A stretch of 64,000 nt of DNA, taken from contig NC_088783.1 in NCBI RefSeq assembly GCF_958450345.1, forward strand, positions 88,554,895-88,618,894. The letters run 5' to 3'. Positions within the stretch are counted from its first letter, which is position 1. Each line of letters starts with the position of its first letter. This DNA is from Calliphora vicina. Lineage: Eukaryota; Arthropoda; Insecta; Diptera; Calliphoridae. Position numbers and translations under genes: made by a program. Of this stretch, positions 11,733-23,046 are shown piece by piece. The notes under the pieces were generated by a model. That model saw nothing but the letters and a program-made list of their open reading frames with translations. It searched no databases and was not told where the DNA came from.

Positions 11733-12084
11733 TGCTGTTTACGTATGATATACTACGTTTATACGTAGCCTATTCGCAAATAAAAATTATTTGCAATTAA
11801 CTAACTCACTGTTTATATGTCACATTGGTTACGGAAAACTCTTGTTTTTATGAGATGCCGGATGGTAAAATTTAATTATTTGGTAGCTCTTTTATTGAAT
11901 AAAATATGATACATTTTTAAATGTAAAAATTATAGAATCAAAAATTCTTGTCCGTCTTGCTATCCAAGTAATTCAAAAACGCAATGAAATATTTAAAAAA
12001 CGTCTTAATAAACTAAAAGCGTTAAAACATATGGCAATGCTTAAAATCTTATTTGCAAATAGTGTCGTTAATCAGGAATTGTTT

Positions 12085-12656
12085 TCGTGAGTTAGTCTGT
12101 CTGTCTGTCTGTCTGTCTGTTGAAATCAATTTTCTGAAGGCCCCAGATATCTCCGGGATCCAAATCTTCAACAATTCTGTCAGACATGCTTTCGAGAATT
12201 TTGCTATTTAAAATCAGCAAAATCCGTCCATAAATAACGGAGATATGAGCAAAAATCCGAGACAACCTCTGAAAATTTCATCAAAAAACACAATGTATTG
12301 CATGCTTTGACAAAACAGCAACAAATCGTATGTTTGGATGTGCATGCTTTGCGTATTTTGTTTTTCTTTTGTGTTTTGTTTCTTTTGGCGTTGTTGTTTT
12401 TTATACAATTAAACGTATGTTTGGATGTGTGTTGGTTTCATTGGCTTGCGTATTTTGTTTTTGTTTTTTCTTTTGGTGTTTTGTTTCGTTTGGCGTTGTT
12501 GTTTTTTATGTTCTTGATAAATTTAGGATGCTGTACGCTGAAAGTGGGCAATGTACATACATATACATATACTAATTATAAAAAATAATAATGCATCCAC
12601 AACAAAGGTGAAGGGTATATAAGATTCGGCATAGCCGAATATAGCACTCTTACTTG
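12085..12656 (+). mobile_element. Helentron-like (mini-me/DINE-1-like) family B copy, 5'-truncated
   Basis: It starts in a (GTCT)n tract (12101 onward) and has the conserved block CAATTTTCTGAAGGCCCC. CA-rich tandem segments follow, then GTGAAGGGTATATAAG, the hairpin ATTCGGCATAGCCGAAT and the terminus CTCTTACTTG. A GTCY microsatellite, a 3' hairpin and no target duplication are traits of mini-me/DINE-1 elements, non-autonomous Helentrons. The open frames within it are low-complexity shadows of the CA-rich repeats. A fuller copy is at 54817-55657. Confidence 0.7.
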
Positions 12657-12689
12657 TTCTTTATTATAATGATAATTTCTGAATTTTCT

Positions 12690-13000
12690 ATAGCAATTGT
12701 CCTAGAAACATGAAATTAAGCTTTATGGTCATGAGTGAGAATTCAAGGGGGAGACTTTTGCTAAATTTTCTTTATTCGAATGGTACTTTTTGTATTCTCT
12801 TCACCAATGAACATAAAAACATGAAATAAATCGTATATGGACCTAAGCGAAAGGGAATCTACAAGTGGGGACTTTATTGTAATTTTTCATTATTCTAATG
12901 GTACTTTTTGAATAGTCTATAATAATGGACCTAACAAAATTAAAATAAATAGGAATCAGATGGAATAGGACGATTAAATATTTTGAAAATTATGTACAAA
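12690..13000 (-). mobile_element. AAAAGTACC-unit fragment
   Basis: Reverse complement of the units at 1-250: GAATGGTACTTTTTGTATTC, AACATGAAAT and TAATGGACCTAA recur at about 110-bp spacing. Confidence 0.65.
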
Positions 13001-14200
13001 CGTTATTTGCTAATCAAATAATTTAAGTTAAGATGTTTATGCTACATAAGTAACACATTTTTTAATTGTACATTGATATATGTACTTTTATTTTAATATC
13101 AAAATATATGCTAACGAAGTAGCGGGTAATATGCTTGTATGACATAATAGGATACCTTGTGAATCGATCAATTGTTTCATCTAATTAATACTATGCGTCT
13201 CATAAATCACGTATTATCATGATTTTATATTTTATGGTACAATTATACTTTTATGGTACAATTGTACTTTTTTTTGATACAATGACTCATTTGGTACAAT
13301 TTGAATATTTATTTCACTGTTAATATATTTAAACCAACTTACGAATTTATGTTCTCTTGATTATACCAAAATATTAACAATAAAATTTTTAAATTTATAT
13401 TTATAAGTTTTTGAAATAAAGAAGAAATAGCGGCATTTGACTAGTCTTGTCACACTCGTAATTTTAAGTGTTTTTCAAACCAAAAATCCATAGCATTTGT
13501 AATTCTTAATGACAGAATTTTTCTGCTGTGGCTAAAGAATGTTAGATGGGTGACAAAAATTCGATAATTTAAACTACTATGCTTCATTATCAACTGAATA
13601 TCTGTTGCTAGAACCAAAAGAATGAATGGATGTAATGGAATCGATCCAAATTTATTCATTACAATTGTACATTTGTTCATTGTAACTTTAAAAAAAATAC
13701 CGAAATGTCACTGGAATTTAAAAAAAAATATTCTCGGGAAAAAATTTTCCATGTTTTGGTACAATTACAGTCGAAAAAGTACAATTTCTGATGCTGACTG
13801 GTACATTTTTTTTTAGCATGTTTTATAGCATGTTTCCAATGTCTTCTTCTAACTACATACTTGATACTTATTTGCTTATTTATTTCATTTTGCATGAATG
13901 TAAATTGTATCATAGACAAGAACCTATAAATTTTAATAATTGTTGTATAACAGCTCCACATTTTCGAACAGTTTTATCTAAGAATATTTGTCTAAGATAA
14001 CAGCTAATCAGTGTTGCCGCAACCTCAAAATATTTGTAAAAAAGATTTTGTTTTAAAAATAACCAAAATGAAAAATAAGTAATAAAAAATTCATTGCAAT
14101 CACAATATTTTAAATATGAATAAAAGTATGAAATGTAAACATTTTCTTATTAGATTTTACACAGGTTTTTATGCTTTAAGATAAATGTTTTATCAAGATT
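13001..14200. other. AT-rich stretch with GGTACAATT motifs
   Basis: GGTACAATT or close variants occur at about 13234, 13254, 13294, 13757 and 13800, reminiscent of the AAAAGTACC repeats but not aligning with them over length. Overlapping short frames on both strands show no domain. Nothing else is identifiable. Confidence 0.45.
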
Positions 14201-14204
14201 TTAA

Positions 14205-14345
14205 CCCTAGAGAAACAACAAGAGCGGAAACTAGAAAAAAACTCAAACCAAAATTTTACTCAAAATAATCACACATACGAGTGTTGTTTTTGTTTTTACA
14301 TTATTTTATTTACTAATACATTCTCACCACTTAGGTTTTTTGTCT
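14205..14345 (+). mobile_element. Partial copy of the CATAGAG hAT MITE
   Basis: AGAGCGGAAACT, AAAAAAACTCAAAC, CACACATACGAGTG and TACTAATACATTCTCACC match the complete 187-bp MITE at 14774-14960 in order. The right end is missing. Confidence 0.7.
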
Positions 14346-14773
14346 GCATGTAGCCTGTGACATACGATATTGGAAGTTTTAAATGGAGTATGTCTAGTAA
14401 AATACAATCAATTTCCTAAGGTTTAATCCAGTTAACACACTAATTATAGACCTATTTAAGCTTGTTCAATATAAAAATATGGATTATATTTAAGGCAATA
14501 GTTTCTTGAAAATGTATATTAGACCGTACCTCAAACAAAATATCCCGTGCACTCCGTCACAAAATTTAGTGGTGCGAGTTCGGCTTATATAAAACTTATT
14601 TGTGCTTACCTCGTCTTTTGAGCAATAGAAAAGCTTGTACCAAATTTTGTCGAATTATCTTTGCAAAAAGACACGATTTCGTTACATCATATACAGCTGC
14701 GGTCAAAATAATAGCACCACGACATTCATATTGTTATAATAATATAAATAATATAATAATATTACGTAAAAAC

Positions 14774-14960
14774 CATAGAGAACATAGAGCGGAAACTCGA
14801 AAAAAACTCAAACAAAAAAATTAGTCAAAAAAGTTACACATACGAGTGGTGTTTTTGTTTTCACATAGTTTTTTTACTAATACATTCTCACCACTTAGGT
14901 TTTTGACAACTGAGTTAGGTCTTTGACAGGAGAGTTTCCGCTCTATGTGTTTTCTCTATG
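14774..14960. mobile_element. hAT MITE, CATAGAG ends, duplication GTAAAAAC
   Basis: A complete 187-bp MITE. CATAGAGAACATAGAGCGG and its inverse form the ends and GTAAAAAC is duplicated perfectly (14766-14773, 14961-14968). It lies inside the left part of the Tc1-like element. Confidence 0.9.
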
Positions 14961-15496
14961 GTAAAAACTGTTAAATTAATTCTTGTTGTTTTTGTATTAA
15001 TTTATGCTTAATTCAATAAACTTTCAAACATTAAAAATAATTTTTAAAATTAGATGCAAATTTTAAAGAAAAAATACATAATATATAACTACCTACGAAA
15101 TTCAACAGTCAAAAAAATAGCACCAAGATAGAAATCGATTAAAATAAACAAAAATTAACCAGGACAAAATTTAATTTAGTAACAATTATTATGGTTTGTA
15201 ACGTTCTTAATACGTTATTAGTAAAAGTAAAATATTGCTGCCTTTTGTTCTTGTATTTTTTGGCAAAAAAAGAGACCGACCACCACCTACCCATAAAGAT
15301 TCTAAAATTTTGAAAATTTTGTATCGAACTTGTATGCCAAATATATTTTTTCATTCCCCAAAATAAATTCTGAAATATTTTTGGTTTCCTTTTCCCTTTT
15401 TGTGACTCTTGGCCATCTATTTTTAATAAAATTAAGTTTGGGGATATCGCATCCTGTGCCACGGCATTAACCTTTTAGCTTGAATCCCAAATTTAT

Positions 15497-15749
15497 GGCC
15501 CTAATTTTGTAAATCACGTCACCAAAGTGATGTTTATGTGCAAAGCAAAAACAACATTTCACACATTTTAAAAATTTGTTTTTGTTTTGTGTACACAATT
15601 TTCAAATTATGAAAGGCTTAAAATTTTGTGCGTTTGTTTGGTTCACAATTTGTACATAAAACAAAAACAAATTTTTGAAATGTGTGAATTGTTGTTTTTG
15701 CTTTGCACATAAATATCACTTTGGTGACGAGATTTACAAAATTAGGGCC
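15497..15749. mobile_element. Palindromic MITE, GGCCCTAATTTTG ends
   Basis: The arms GGCCCTAATTTTGTAAATC / GATTTACAAAATTAGGGCC pair, and pairing continues for about 100 bases (GTGCAAAGCAAAAACAAC and inverse). TAT flanks both sides. The 3-bp flank suggests a PIF/Harbinger-type MITE, though TAT is not the usual TTA/TAA. It lies in the Tc1-like element. Confidence 0.8.
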
Positions 15750-16789
15750 TATATCAATTTATCATTCCATAGATCATTCCTAGGGTCATAGTTTATTTGA
15801 TTTATATCTGAGTATAGTTTTATCAACCATTTGATCATATAATATTGAATTATTTATTCCTCATATTCAATAATAATTTTAAAATCTGTGTGTTTGTAAG
15901 AAAAGATGAATATATTATCTTAAATTTTGGTTGAAATTGGATTCGGAGGGCATTCTATAGAAGTCTGATATCAAACAATATAATTTGTTTAATTATTTGA
16001 CCAAGAAGTTTTTTGGTACTTGAATGTTGAAAAATGGTAATGTGACTTTGGAAATTTTACCTTTAATAGAGGATGTTATATTGTTATTGGTAAAACTTTT
16101 CTAGGATTTAAATAATTTAAATTTTGTTCTTGTAATGGTCAGCGAATAACTGCAACATTAGTCACCACTTTTGACCACCATGCAGAACATAAATGCCCGA
16201 TTTTCGAAACGGTGGGCCAAGAGTGTTAAGATTAAAAGCGACAAGCGGTTTCGCAACCTAAAATTTATATTTTTATTTCAACGCAATGTTTTTTAAAACC
16301 ATTTCTAAATATCGATGAATAGTTTTTTACAGAATTAAGCTAATTAGTATGTTCAGAAATCATAATTTTTTGAACTAGAGATCACATAACCACTTTTTTT
16401 GTTACTAAAAAATTAGAAAAGTAAAATTATTTTTTTTTTGTTTTTAATTTTATACATTTCGTTATAAATTAATTCAAATTATAATATTATGGCGATTTCT
16501 TAAATCGAAAACATAAATATTCTATATTTTTTCGACAATTTCCTACGATGGTGCTATTATTTTGACTGCACAAACTCTGGGTATTTTTCAAAAATACCAT
16601 ATAATTAATTGAAAGGTTAATTTTTCTTAAAGAAAACTTTACTAGAGATTAATTAACGATCTTATATCATATTTAATTAAAATTACTATGGAAATAAAAA
16701 TATTTTCCATGTTGATTGCTTTAAGGTTCTGTGGTGCTATTATTTTGACCGGCACTGTATATACATCCGATGGTAAATGCAGATTGTTC

Positions 16790-17760
16790 TGTAGGTATTA
16801 TCGAATTACTTCATTAGCAAAAGTTTAATGATTTCCTCCGAGCTTCAATTTTCTGATTTCAAATTTCACAGCTATGTAGATTTTTCTATTTAAAATGGAA
16901 AAGTAAAAACAAAATTTGAAATTCAAGTATCCCGCAATTCCCAAAAAAATCTTGAAAAATCACAAAAATGGGATTTTTTCGTTTTTTGGCTATAATATCC
17001 ATAATAGGGGCGGGGTTATCGAAACCCTTTACAAAATAATTAAGAACTTATTGGGCCATCTAAAATAGGTTACTATATTTTGATATCGAGTATGCGATTT
17101 GAGAATTTTTGCCCTAAATTTGAATTTTACATAAAAAATAGGCATTTTTTGAATGGACCTGATCCCGTCGGTATCAAAAATTATAAATTTTTTTTTCATT
17201 TAAAATATTTGGCGTAAAGTTAGCTTTTCAAAAAGTATAAATTCATTATACATTCTCTTAGAAAATTTTTAGATAACTTAAAAATAATAAAAGTACTTTT
17301 TTCCCAAAAAAATTGCGAAAAATCGCCTTTTTTAATTTTTTTATATTCAAATGCTACATGCATTTGGACTCAGTCATGATTTTTAAACACTTCTTTCTTT
17401 ATTTGATATATAGATCTATTGTTAATCCTATAAAAGAAAAATGGAAAAAATCGGAGAATATTTGGAACCGCGGTCACCAAAAAACTTGTGTAGGGTGGGT
17501 AAAAATGTTGAAAATTAAATTTTCAAATGCGAATATCTCCTAAGCTATAAGAGATAATTGATAGCTACGAGGTTTTATGTAGTGCTCGACGAGGAGATTC
17601 TGTATGTGTAATTTTTAAATCGGAACACAAACGAAGAAATAGGATCATTTTAAAAATTGAACATACCCGAGGTGTCCTACTTTGGGAACCCCTGGTCCCG
17701 CTCCTGGTAGGGTCATGAGGTCCAAATTCAAAACTTAAACTCGACTAAGCATTGGTGAAA
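16790..17760 (-). mobile_element. Longer relative of the Transib-like MITE, ends missing
   Basis: On the minus strand this aligns with 4690-4865 (the AAAGTAGGACACCTCGG block) and then, over about 900 bp, with 50700-51590. Shared blocks include ATTATGGATATTATAGCC and TTTTGGGAATTGCGGGAT. The CACAGTGG terminus is absent at both ends here. No long transposase frame is visible, so this copy is a decayed or non-coding deletion derivative. Confidence 0.7.
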
Positions 17761-18050
17761 ATATCACGTAGATGACTATGGCAAGGGGCATTGTCACATT
17801 CCAGAACGAGTGAAGATAACTGATTGCCCAACTCTATCAAGAACTCTTTTGAACCATTCGTTTGCGATTTCGGCAGTGAACGAACCTCTGGGACTATCCA
17901 TTTGAATAATGCCTGCGGTACCACGGGAAGTAGGTATCGAATTGTTCGGGATCCAACAAGAGACCAACCATGTTATCTACGACAAAATAAATTTAAATTG
18001 GTCTCTTATCCAGACCACCACATCTTTCCACATCTGATATAATCCTTAAT
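17761..18050 (-). pseudogene. DDE transposase remnant
   Basis: The minus strand, with frameshifts, encodes RSLVGSRTIRYLLPVVP followed by GSKEFLIELGNQLSSLVLE and CDNAPCHSHLRDIF. A hydrophobic strand ending in an Asp-Asn-Ala-Pro-Cys-His block matches the second catalytic Asp region of IS630/Tc1/pogo-type transposases (usual form D-NA-H). The first Asp and final acidic residue were not located. It directly abuts the Transib-family fragment but need not belong to it. Confidence 0.5.
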
Positions 18051-18610
18051 TTTTTTAATTGGTGTAGTATTTTTTTAAAAATGAACAAATTCTGACGTTT
18101 TGAAAGAAATTAAAATAATAAAAGAAAAAGTATTTTGAAAATTTTTTTACATTCTATACATAGCAATATCTCAAAATCGACTTTTTGCGAAAAAGAACTT
18201 TTTTATTGTTGAAAGTGAATCCCTGGGTATCAGAAACAATGTTTGTTCTACGACTTTTTTATTTCTGAATTTTTCGAAAAGATACCGTTATTTTTATGTT
18301 AAACCCGAAAATCGCCTTTTTGACCCTTAAAACCAAAAAATTTGGCTTGACAATGTTCCGCAAATTTATCCAGGAGTGTTAGGTCTACATTTTTTCTGAA
18401 TGTACCAACTTCGAAAAAATCCAAATAAGATGTATTTTCTTAAATTTATAAGAAAAATGACATTACCACCACCTTGCGGTCATTTTTTGCAAGAATTGGT
18501 GAAACAGAAAAATAGATAATTTCAGAACCTTTCAAAAGAGGTATCTGTGATGAAATTCTGACAAAAAATAAGAAATTTAGACATAAAAGTAATAAATATT
18601 ACACCGAATC
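18051..18610. other. No identifiable feature
   Basis: AT-rich sequence with runs such as CGACTTTTTGCGAAAAAG. No coding domain, tRNA or terminal repeats found. Confidence 0.4.
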
Positions 18611-19091
18611 TGTTTTTTATAATTAAGTTTATTAATATCAAATGAGTTTATTCAGTGTTATTCAATTTTATATACAGCAAAAATTGTCACAAATAGTTTA
18701 TATAGCTATTTTTCATCAATCATTCGAAAAAAATAAAAATAAAAAATATTTGACTTTTCTTTTTGCAAAATCAAAAACTTTTTCCTTTTTTTCAATTTGC
18801 AAAAAAAAAGTCAAACATTTTTTATTTTTAATTTTTTTTCCAAAGATTGAAGAAATAGTTCTCTAAACTATTTGGAACAAATTTTGCTAAGAGTAATAGG
18901 TAATAAGTTACATGGATGAGAAAAAACACCTGTTTGTAAAATTTTGACCCCCTCTAACTCAGGGAGTTCTTGACCGATCCTGTTGAAAAATTGTATAAAC
19001 TACTATCCAATTGGAATAACCTTGCTGCAAATTTCATCCCGATCGGAAGACATCGGTTTTATCAATTTGTTCACTTCACATGAAATCCCCC
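18611..19091. mobile_element. Truncated FB-1 family copy, right arm
   Basis: The order of blocks TTTGCAAAATCAAAAAC, AATAGGTAATAAGTTACATGG, CTAACTCAGGGAGTT, CATCCCGATCGGAAGACATC and CACATGAAAT-CCCCCATATA matches 3380-3650. The left arm and the 180-bp units are lacking. Confidence 0.8.
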
Positions 19092-19260
19092 ATATAGTTA
19101 CAGTAAACCGAACCTCAAAAAAAAAAACGTTCACCAGCTAATATAAAGTATTTCTGTAAGGCTGTTACGAAAAAAATTTTTTTTTAATTTTTTTGCCGAA
19201 TGATGGTGTCGCCTTTTTAAATTTTTCGTTATATCTTTGTCATTTGCAGTCGGATCTTAA

Positions 19261-19464
19261 CCCCCTGTCTATACCTGATAAATTTGTATCATGATAAACG
19301 TCAAAATCGTTGTCATGATAAAAAATTATCCAGTATAGTCTCCATTTATTAGTATTATTGCTTCGTTATGACAAAATTGTTAGTGCTTTTGCATAGACAA
19401 CTTTGTCTTGACAACAAACGTCATTAATTGTTATAATAAATATTTGTCAAGTATAGACAGGGGG
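19261..19464. mobile_element. PIF/Harbinger-type MITE, CCCCCTGTCTATAC ends, duplication TAA
   Basis: Ends CCCCCTGTCTATAC / GTATAGACAGGGGG, 204 bp in all, flanked by TAA (19258-19260, 19465-19467). A TWA duplication is the PIF/Harbinger signature. The interior contains further inverted pieces such as GTCATGATAA. Confidence 0.8.
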
Positions 19465-19502
19465 TAATGTATGATATATCAATGTTTTCGTCAAAAATGG
19501 CT

Positions 19503-19726
19503 GAAGAGTTTTGCTCGAAACTTTGCACACTGGGCAAGAACTTCAATATCTAAAATTCCTCCGAGGCGCAATGTCAAAAGAACTAAGAATTTTGCATTTT
19601 TTCAGTTTTTTTTTTAGATTTTTTTAATTTATGTCCGAACAAAACATTCTATCGTTAAGCGGCTCGGAGGAATTTTAGATATTGAAGTTCTCGCCCAGTG
19701 TGCAAAATTTCGAGCAAAACTCTTCT
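19503..19726. repeat. Foldback with about 68-bp arms
   Basis: GAAGAGTTTTGCTCGAAA...TAAAATTCCTCCGAG on the left pairs with CTCGGAGGAATTTTA...TTTCGAGCAAAACTCTTC on the right, with few mismatches around an AT-rich loop. Flanks show no clear duplication. Confidence 0.8.
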
Positions 19727-20151
19727 GCATCTTTTGTGCCATTTGAAATATAAAGTTGTGATTTTTCCATTTTCACATAACTCATACAGTAATTTTTACT
19801 CCAGCTAAGTATCCGCAAATTAAAAACAATTGTTTTTATATTATTGAACAAACTAAGGCGTCTAATTCGAATTCTTTTGAAAAATCAAAGTCGCAAATAT
19901 CATCCTATATTTCACACAACGGATAAATGAGAGCCGACCTAATGTACGTTTGAGATAGCCGAATGTATCGCCCATTGAATAGAAGTAATTTGGTATAAAT
20001 ATCTTTAAGTTGGAAAAAACGTTTTTTTTGATATATTGCTATCTATACAAATATAATATTTTAATATAAAATGTTACCAATTTGGATAATTTAGAGACGC
20101 GTTAATTCTAAATGATGAGAAGATAGAGTCAATCAAGCTATTTTACGGATT
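19727..20151. other. No identifiable feature
   Basis: Unremarkable AT-rich sequence between the foldback and the spliced module. Confidence 0.4.
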
Positions 20152-20637
20152 ATGGAAAGCTATTCGGTAAGTACGAACATGTTAGATTATACAATGCATA
20201 CATGTGTGCAATTTTTAAAATATTTTGTTCATATTAATAAGAAGGACAGCGTTATGGATGTGTATATGCGGAATCCGATGCCAGAAATACATATTCATTT
20301 GGAGAAGACTTTCGTTAGGTAAGTCCGATTATATTCCCGTCTAAGATAACCACCTTTAATTAATGTACTTTTTCTTTTATTATCCCTTAGATGCGTGCCA
20401 AGCTGAAAGTTTTGTGGATTTTAATGTTCGTTGCTTCTGATACTCCCGACTTATTGTTCCGTGTGATCTTAGGGATAATACTTCCATTTTCGGGTAAGTA
20501 CATGCTCAGATGAGAGACTATATTCAATCCGATGTTGAATTTATTTTTTTTGTGTTACCCAAATAAATCGTTCGTTGAAGGCTGCCACCAAGATGACATC
20601 AATTTTAAATACATATGTACATATGTACATTAGACAT
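20152..20637 (+). other. Spliced module, copy 1 (putative exons A, B, C)
   Basis: Good splice signals punctuate this stretch: donor G|GTAAGT at 20167, acceptor at 20249, donor AG|GTAAGT at 20319, acceptor CCCTTAG at 20390 and donor GG|GTAAGT at 20494. Introns would be 83 and 72 bp, normal for flies. Exon C (20391-20493) opens with ATG and reads MRAKLKVLWILMFVAS, a signal-peptide-like start. Reading exon B straight into that ATG meets a stop at the junction, so exons A and B would be 5' leader. Another frame runs from about 20102 through exons A and B and stops early in exon C. The acceptor expected near 20560 has been lost relative to copy 2. No family is recognised, and it could equally be an exon-bearing repeat. 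An inverted second copy lies at 28532-28944. Confidence 0.5.
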
Positions 20638-20992
20638 TACAAATTTGTGTATATAAAATAAGTTTTATATACACAAAATTCATGTCACAAAATTTTGTTA
20701 CGATCGGTCCATAATTAGTCATAGCTCCCATATAGACCCGCTTCCGAAAATCACTTTAACGTGCATAAATCGCTTAAAAATGTTGGTAAACACACAAAAT
20801 TCAACATTTAATATAGACATAAATCACACGACCTAATTTCATGGTGATCGATCCATAATTGGTCATAGCCCCCATATAAGGCCCACTTCCGAAAATCACT
20901 CAAAAATATAAATTATTGAAATTTTAAAAGAAAAATTTTTTTGCTCTTTTACTTAGTCGGGCTTGACCGACCATACTTTCTTATTTGTTTTT
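20638..20992 (+). mobile_element. Helentron-like family A, 3' part
   Basis: It contains ACGATCGGTCCATAATTAGTC and CCCACTTCCGAAAATCAC, then CGGGCTTGACCGACCATA and TTTCTTATTTG, the 3' end of family A. The 5' half is missing. It starts directly at the end of the spliced module. Confidence 0.75.
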
Positions 20993-21026
20993 AGCTAAAG
21001 TTATACTGTCTGTTAAAGTAATTATA

Positions 21027-21760
21027 CCCTACACCACCATAGTGGGGAGGGTATAATGCGTTTGTGTAGATGTTTGTAACGTCCAATAATATTAGTCTAA
21101 CACCCACCTTAAAGTATACCGATCGACCTTATCGTTTATACCTTAAAGTATAAACGATGTCCTTCCGTCCGTCCGTCTGGTCGGCTGGCTGTCTGTCCAT
21201 GTAAACCTTGTGCGCAGAGTACAGGTCGCAATTTTTAAGATATTTCGATGAAATTTGATACATATTATTTTTTCGGCTCAAGGACCAAGCTGAAATCGGT
21301 CCATTATTTCACCTAGCCCCCATACAAATATCCTCTCGAAATTGGACTTTATCGGTCATAAATGTTTAATTTATATATGTGTCTCCACAAATTCCGCTCC
21401 AAATAAGTCTTATATACACAAAAATCATGTCACCAAATTTTGTTACGATCGGTCCATAATTAATCATAGCTCCCATATATGCCCGCTTCCGAAAATCACT
21501 TTAACGTGCATAAATCGCTTAAAAATGTTGGTATACACACAAAATTCAACATAGTTAACTTTAATATAGACATAAATCACACGACCTAATTTCATGGTGA
21601 TCGGTCCATAATTGGTCATAGCCCCCACATAAGGCCCACTTCCGAAAATCACACAAAAATATAAATTATTGAAATTTTAAAAGAAAAATGTTTTTGCTCT
21701 CTTACTTGGTGTAGGGTATTATATGGTCGGGCTTGACCGACCATACTTTCTTACTTGTTT
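21027..21760 (+). mobile_element. Helentron-like (mini-me/DINE-1-like) family A, nearly full length
   Basis: The 5' end is a hairpin, TATACCCTACACC ... GGGGAGGGTATA. A GTCY tract follows (CCGTCCGTCCGTCTGG, GGCTGGCTGTCTGTCC near 21168-21200), then TTATTTCACCTAGCCCCCAT. The 3' end is a hairpin, TATGGTCGG-loop-CCGACCATA, followed by CTTTCTTACTTG. The hairpin close to the end, the GTCY microsatellite and T-rich flanks without duplication fit non-autonomous Helentrons. Seven more copies or fragments occur in this window. Confidence 0.75.
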
Positions 21761-22034
21761 TTATATGAAAATTGTCAGATTAGAATTAGATTTTGTTGTA
21801 AAGATATTTTGTAAATGTTTGAATGTATTTGTTTTTTTGTGAATAGTGTTATCGTCTTCTGTGGAGTAGAACTCCCATGAATAAAAACCGATAAATGAGT
21901 TTCCTACATGTAGTTTTTCTTGGAAGACTAAGGTTTAATGCAAACTCACGATTTAATGCTGCTTTTGCAAAAGGCAAGTTCATATGGGAGCCCCACAACA
22001 AAACTTTCACGTTTTATTAAATACATATAGTTCT

Positions 22035-22190
22035 GTAAGCATTAATTTTTTCGAAAATCCCCCTTATGGGCGGCCCACAACAAAAAGTCGGCGTGGACCG
22101 CTTGTCGGGAAATTGTTTTTTCCGCTACTTGGGGTTTTACGGCCATAGTGCACTTTGATATAATCCAACCATTTGTAGGGGTAAAGGCAG
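22035..22190. other. GC-richer segment of unknown origin
   Basis: CTTATGGGCGGCCCACAAC, GTCGGCGTGGACCGC and CTTGGGGTTTTACGGCC stand out from the AT-rich surroundings. A 60-residue open frame on the minus strand crosses it but resembles no domain I know. It leads directly into a decayed family A copy. Confidence 0.35.
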
Positions 22191-23040
22191 AGTAAAGTAC
22201 ACCACCATGGTGGAGAGGGTTTAGTACTGATGTGTGTAAAGCACACTATTATCAGTCAATCTGAGTCGATTTAACGATGTCTGTCTGGTTGGATTACTTT
22301 ACATGTAAACTTGTACGCAAATTACAGGTCGTAATTTTTAAGATATTTCGATAAGATTTGGCATTCTTTTGACATTTCATAATTTATAAAACACTTCAAA
22401 AATTTGGTATCCAAAAAAACGCAAATACGTTTCATATAGAAATAAATCATGTTGGTTATATCGCCTATATAAGGCCACACTCATAAAAAAAATTGAGTAA
22501 TCCGTACTTAAATCAATCCGGAGCGGTGTCAATAGTAGGGTAAGTACGGATTTTCTTAAACCGAGTACAAAATACTTGATTCAAGTACGGATTCATCAAG
22601 CCTAAAAATCTTAATTTTAGCTCTCCCTAAGTACGGCCGAGATTGAATTAATCTTAAAATGAGCTTGCTTCAAGAATTCTAAACTTGTTTTAAGCACGAA
22701 TTCATACTTGATATAATCCAAAAATCGGATTGATTTAAGAATATACGAGATTGAATTAATCCCAAAATGAGTTTTTAAGTACAATTCTGGCTAAATTTGA
22801 ATAAAATAAACTTAAATTTAGAAGTGCTTTTTTCTTTCTGTGCACTTCCGAAAACCACTTTAACGAGCATACATCTCATAAAAATGTTAACCAAATAAAA
22901 CGAAATATGTTTCATATAGAAAGAAATTACGCAACCTAATTTCATTGCGAGCGATTCATAATTAGTCATAGCTTCCATAAAAACTCTCACAAAAAAAAGT
23001 TTTTGCTCATATTTTCAATGTAGGTTCTTTACTTATTTTT
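22191..23040 (+). mobile_element. Helentron-like family A, decayed copy with an insertion
   Basis: ACACCACCATGGTGGAGAGG starts it, and the order of family A blocks continues (ACAGGTCGTAATTTTTAAG, CACTTCCGAAAACCAC) to GTAGGTTCTTTACTTATTTT. The usual run from TATAAGGCC to CACTTCCG is interrupted at about 22490-22842 by foreign sequence with AAGTACGGATT and GATTGAATTAATC motifs, probably a small non-autonomous element. Confidence 0.6.
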
Positions 23041-23046
23041 TGAAAT

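Larger units (their letters stand above)
14694..16757. mobile_element. Tc1-like element with doubled (IR/DR) ends
   Basis: It is flanked by TA (14692-14693, 16758-16759). The outer ends are CAGCTGCGGTCAAAATAAT and, inverted, ATTATTTTGACCGGCACTG. The same core recurs inside each end: AGTCAAAAAAATAGCACC at about 15107 and GGTGCTATTATTTTGACTG at about 16550, roughly 210 and 183 bp from the outer copies once the inner MITE is discounted. Doubled transposase-binding sites are the IR/DR layout of many Tc1 elements. No credible transposase remains. Two MITEs (14774-14960, 15497-15749) sit within. Confidence 0.8.

Noticed and set aside
12214..12588. Overlapping open frames rich in Phe, Cys and Val near 12.3 kb, and their inverted counterparts at 54.85-55.28 kb
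   Set aside because: They arise from CA/GT-rich tandem units inside Helentron-like family B and occur on both strands in both copies.
15139..15462. 107-residue minus-strand frame inside the Tc1-like element at 14694-16757 as its transposase
   Set aside because: It has neither helix-turn-helix nor DDE-type blocks and its Trp/Phe-rich sequence resembles no Tc1 protein.
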